A stretch of 11,857 nucleotides of DNA from DATGKD01 sp035294855. GTDB lineage: Bacteria > Actinomycetota > Acidimicrobiia > Acidimicrobiales > UBA8190. This document shows, in pieces, positions 11,389 to 11,857 of the stretch (position 1 is its first letter; every line of letters starts with the position of its first letter). Location: assembly GCA_035294855.1 (NCBI GenBank), contig DATGKD010000046.1, positions 1-11,857 of the forward strand, given 5' to 3'. A program made the position numbers and the translations under genes. The notes under the pieces were generated by a model. The model made no database searches and had not been told where the DNA came from. It saw only the letters and a program-made list of their open reading frames with translations.

Positions 11389-11857
11389 CGCGGAGCACGT
11401 CCTCGACCTCGCCCACGATGCCGGTCCAGAACGGGCCGAACTCGGCGTAGAGGGCGGACGCCGGGTCGAACCGCATCTCGTACACGCACGCCTTCAGGTC
11501 GTCAGGGTGCGCGCCGAACAGGGTGACGCCCCACTCCCAGTCGTCGAGACCGGTGGAGCCGGTGATGAGCTGCAGGATGCGGCCCCGGAACCGGCGGCCG
11601 ACGGCGCCGTGGGAGACCATGAGCGCCTTGCGCTCGTCGAAGCCGAGCGCGTACCAGTTGTGCGTGGCGCTGCGCCGCTTGGACATCGGGTAGAAGCAGA
11701 ACGCGGGCTTGTCGGGGGGCGGCAGCTGCGGGTACAGGCGCGCGTTGCGCATGTCCTCGGGGATCCCCTCGGCGTACTCCGACACCTCGGTGAGCGACAC
11801 GTACGAGCCCACCGCCTCGAGTCCGGCGACGCGCAGCGCGGTCTGCAGGGCGCGCAG
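11378..11857 (-). CDS. hemQ: HemQ, coproheme decarboxylase (5' end beyond the window)
   Basis: Last enzyme of the coproporphyrin-dependent heme pathway of Gram-positive bacteria; converts coproheme III to heme b with peroxide, from the chlorite-dismutase fold. Seen: the C-terminal 159 residues; the frame is open to the right edge, so roughly the first third is missing. The active-site Tyr lies in FCFYPMSKRR (Tyr56 counted from the edge) and the heme-ligand His in VSHGAVGR (His83). ILQLITGSTGLDDWEWGVTLFG, the DDLKACVYEMRFD segment and YAEFGPFWTG are HemQ-typical. The TGA at 11378-11380 falls inside the 15-bp repeat array, and the larE ATG starts 11 bp before the end of this gene. The first ATG/GTG inside the window (GTG 11812) is not its start. 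Confidence 0.95.
   Translation of the reverse strand: MRALQTALRVAGLEAVGSYVSLTEVSEYAEGIPEDMRNARLYPQLPPPDKPAFCFYPMSKRRSATHNWYALGFDERKALMVSHGAVGRRFRGRILQLITGSTGLDDWEWGVTLFGAHPDDLKACVYEMRFDPASALYAEFGPFWTGIVGEVEDVLRDVV

Overview
The window is very GC-rich and densely coded, with 4-bp stop/start overlaps and -10-like TANNNT boxes a few bases upstream of start codons, the usual look of leaderless or short-leader promoters. Together with a HemQ of the coproporphyrin heme route, an OmpR-type regulator beside the pst genes and a GTTCACC-type PHO box, this points to a high-GC actinobacterium. Several proteins (HemQ, the small Cys protein, the protein ending at 9666) look to me like Acidimicrobiia-type members, but that class assignment is from memory and not proven here.

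Left part. Bases 1-264 (minus) hold the first 88 codons of an unrecognised protein that runs off the edge. After a non-coding stretch with a 17-bp tandem duplication comes a rightward chain joined by GTGA overlaps: a doubtful 33-codon leader ORF (493-594), a small one-helix membrane protein (591-824) and a patatin-like phospholipase (821-1858). Converging on it is a 65-residue four-cysteine protein (1884-2081, minus). Divergent from that is a NUDIX hydrolase with an N-terminal YjhB-type domain (to 2881). Next is a chromate-efflux unit: a 30-bp near-perfect palindrome (2937-2966), a PadR-family regulator (to 3288) and chrA (3285-4466) overlapping it by 4 bp.

Centre. All leftward from 9535 is one phosphate-uptake operon, in order pstB, pstS, pstC, pstA and an OmpR/PhoB-type response regulator (9535 down to 4469). 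No phoU or sensor kinase is in the window. Upstream of pstB is a -10-like box and an array of five 11-bp units, exactly in register, whose promoter-proximal unit is a perfect GTTCACC. I read this as a PHO box through which the last gene of the operon (or a paralogue) controls the whole operon. A 10-codon mini-ORF with its own ribosome-binding site sits between pstS and pstC and ends in a GTGA overlap with the pstC start.

Right part. From the right edge leftward: hemQ (coproheme decarboxylase, 5' end missing), larE (ATP-dependent sulfur transferase for the nickel-pincer cofactor, here with three cysteines of the Fe-S-type subclass), a free-standing NIL-domain protein overlapping larE by 4 bp, and a conserved protein of unknown function followed by a hairpin terminator. 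The hemQ/larE junction carries six copies of a 15-bp tandem repeat that becomes a serine/aspartate-rich tail on LarE.

No tRNA, rRNA, CRISPR array, insertion sequence or phage gene was seen. The most rewarding points are the PHO-box array with the odd pst order, the missing canonical start of the PadR gene, the larE-NIL pair, and the tandem repeat at the hemQ/larE junction.
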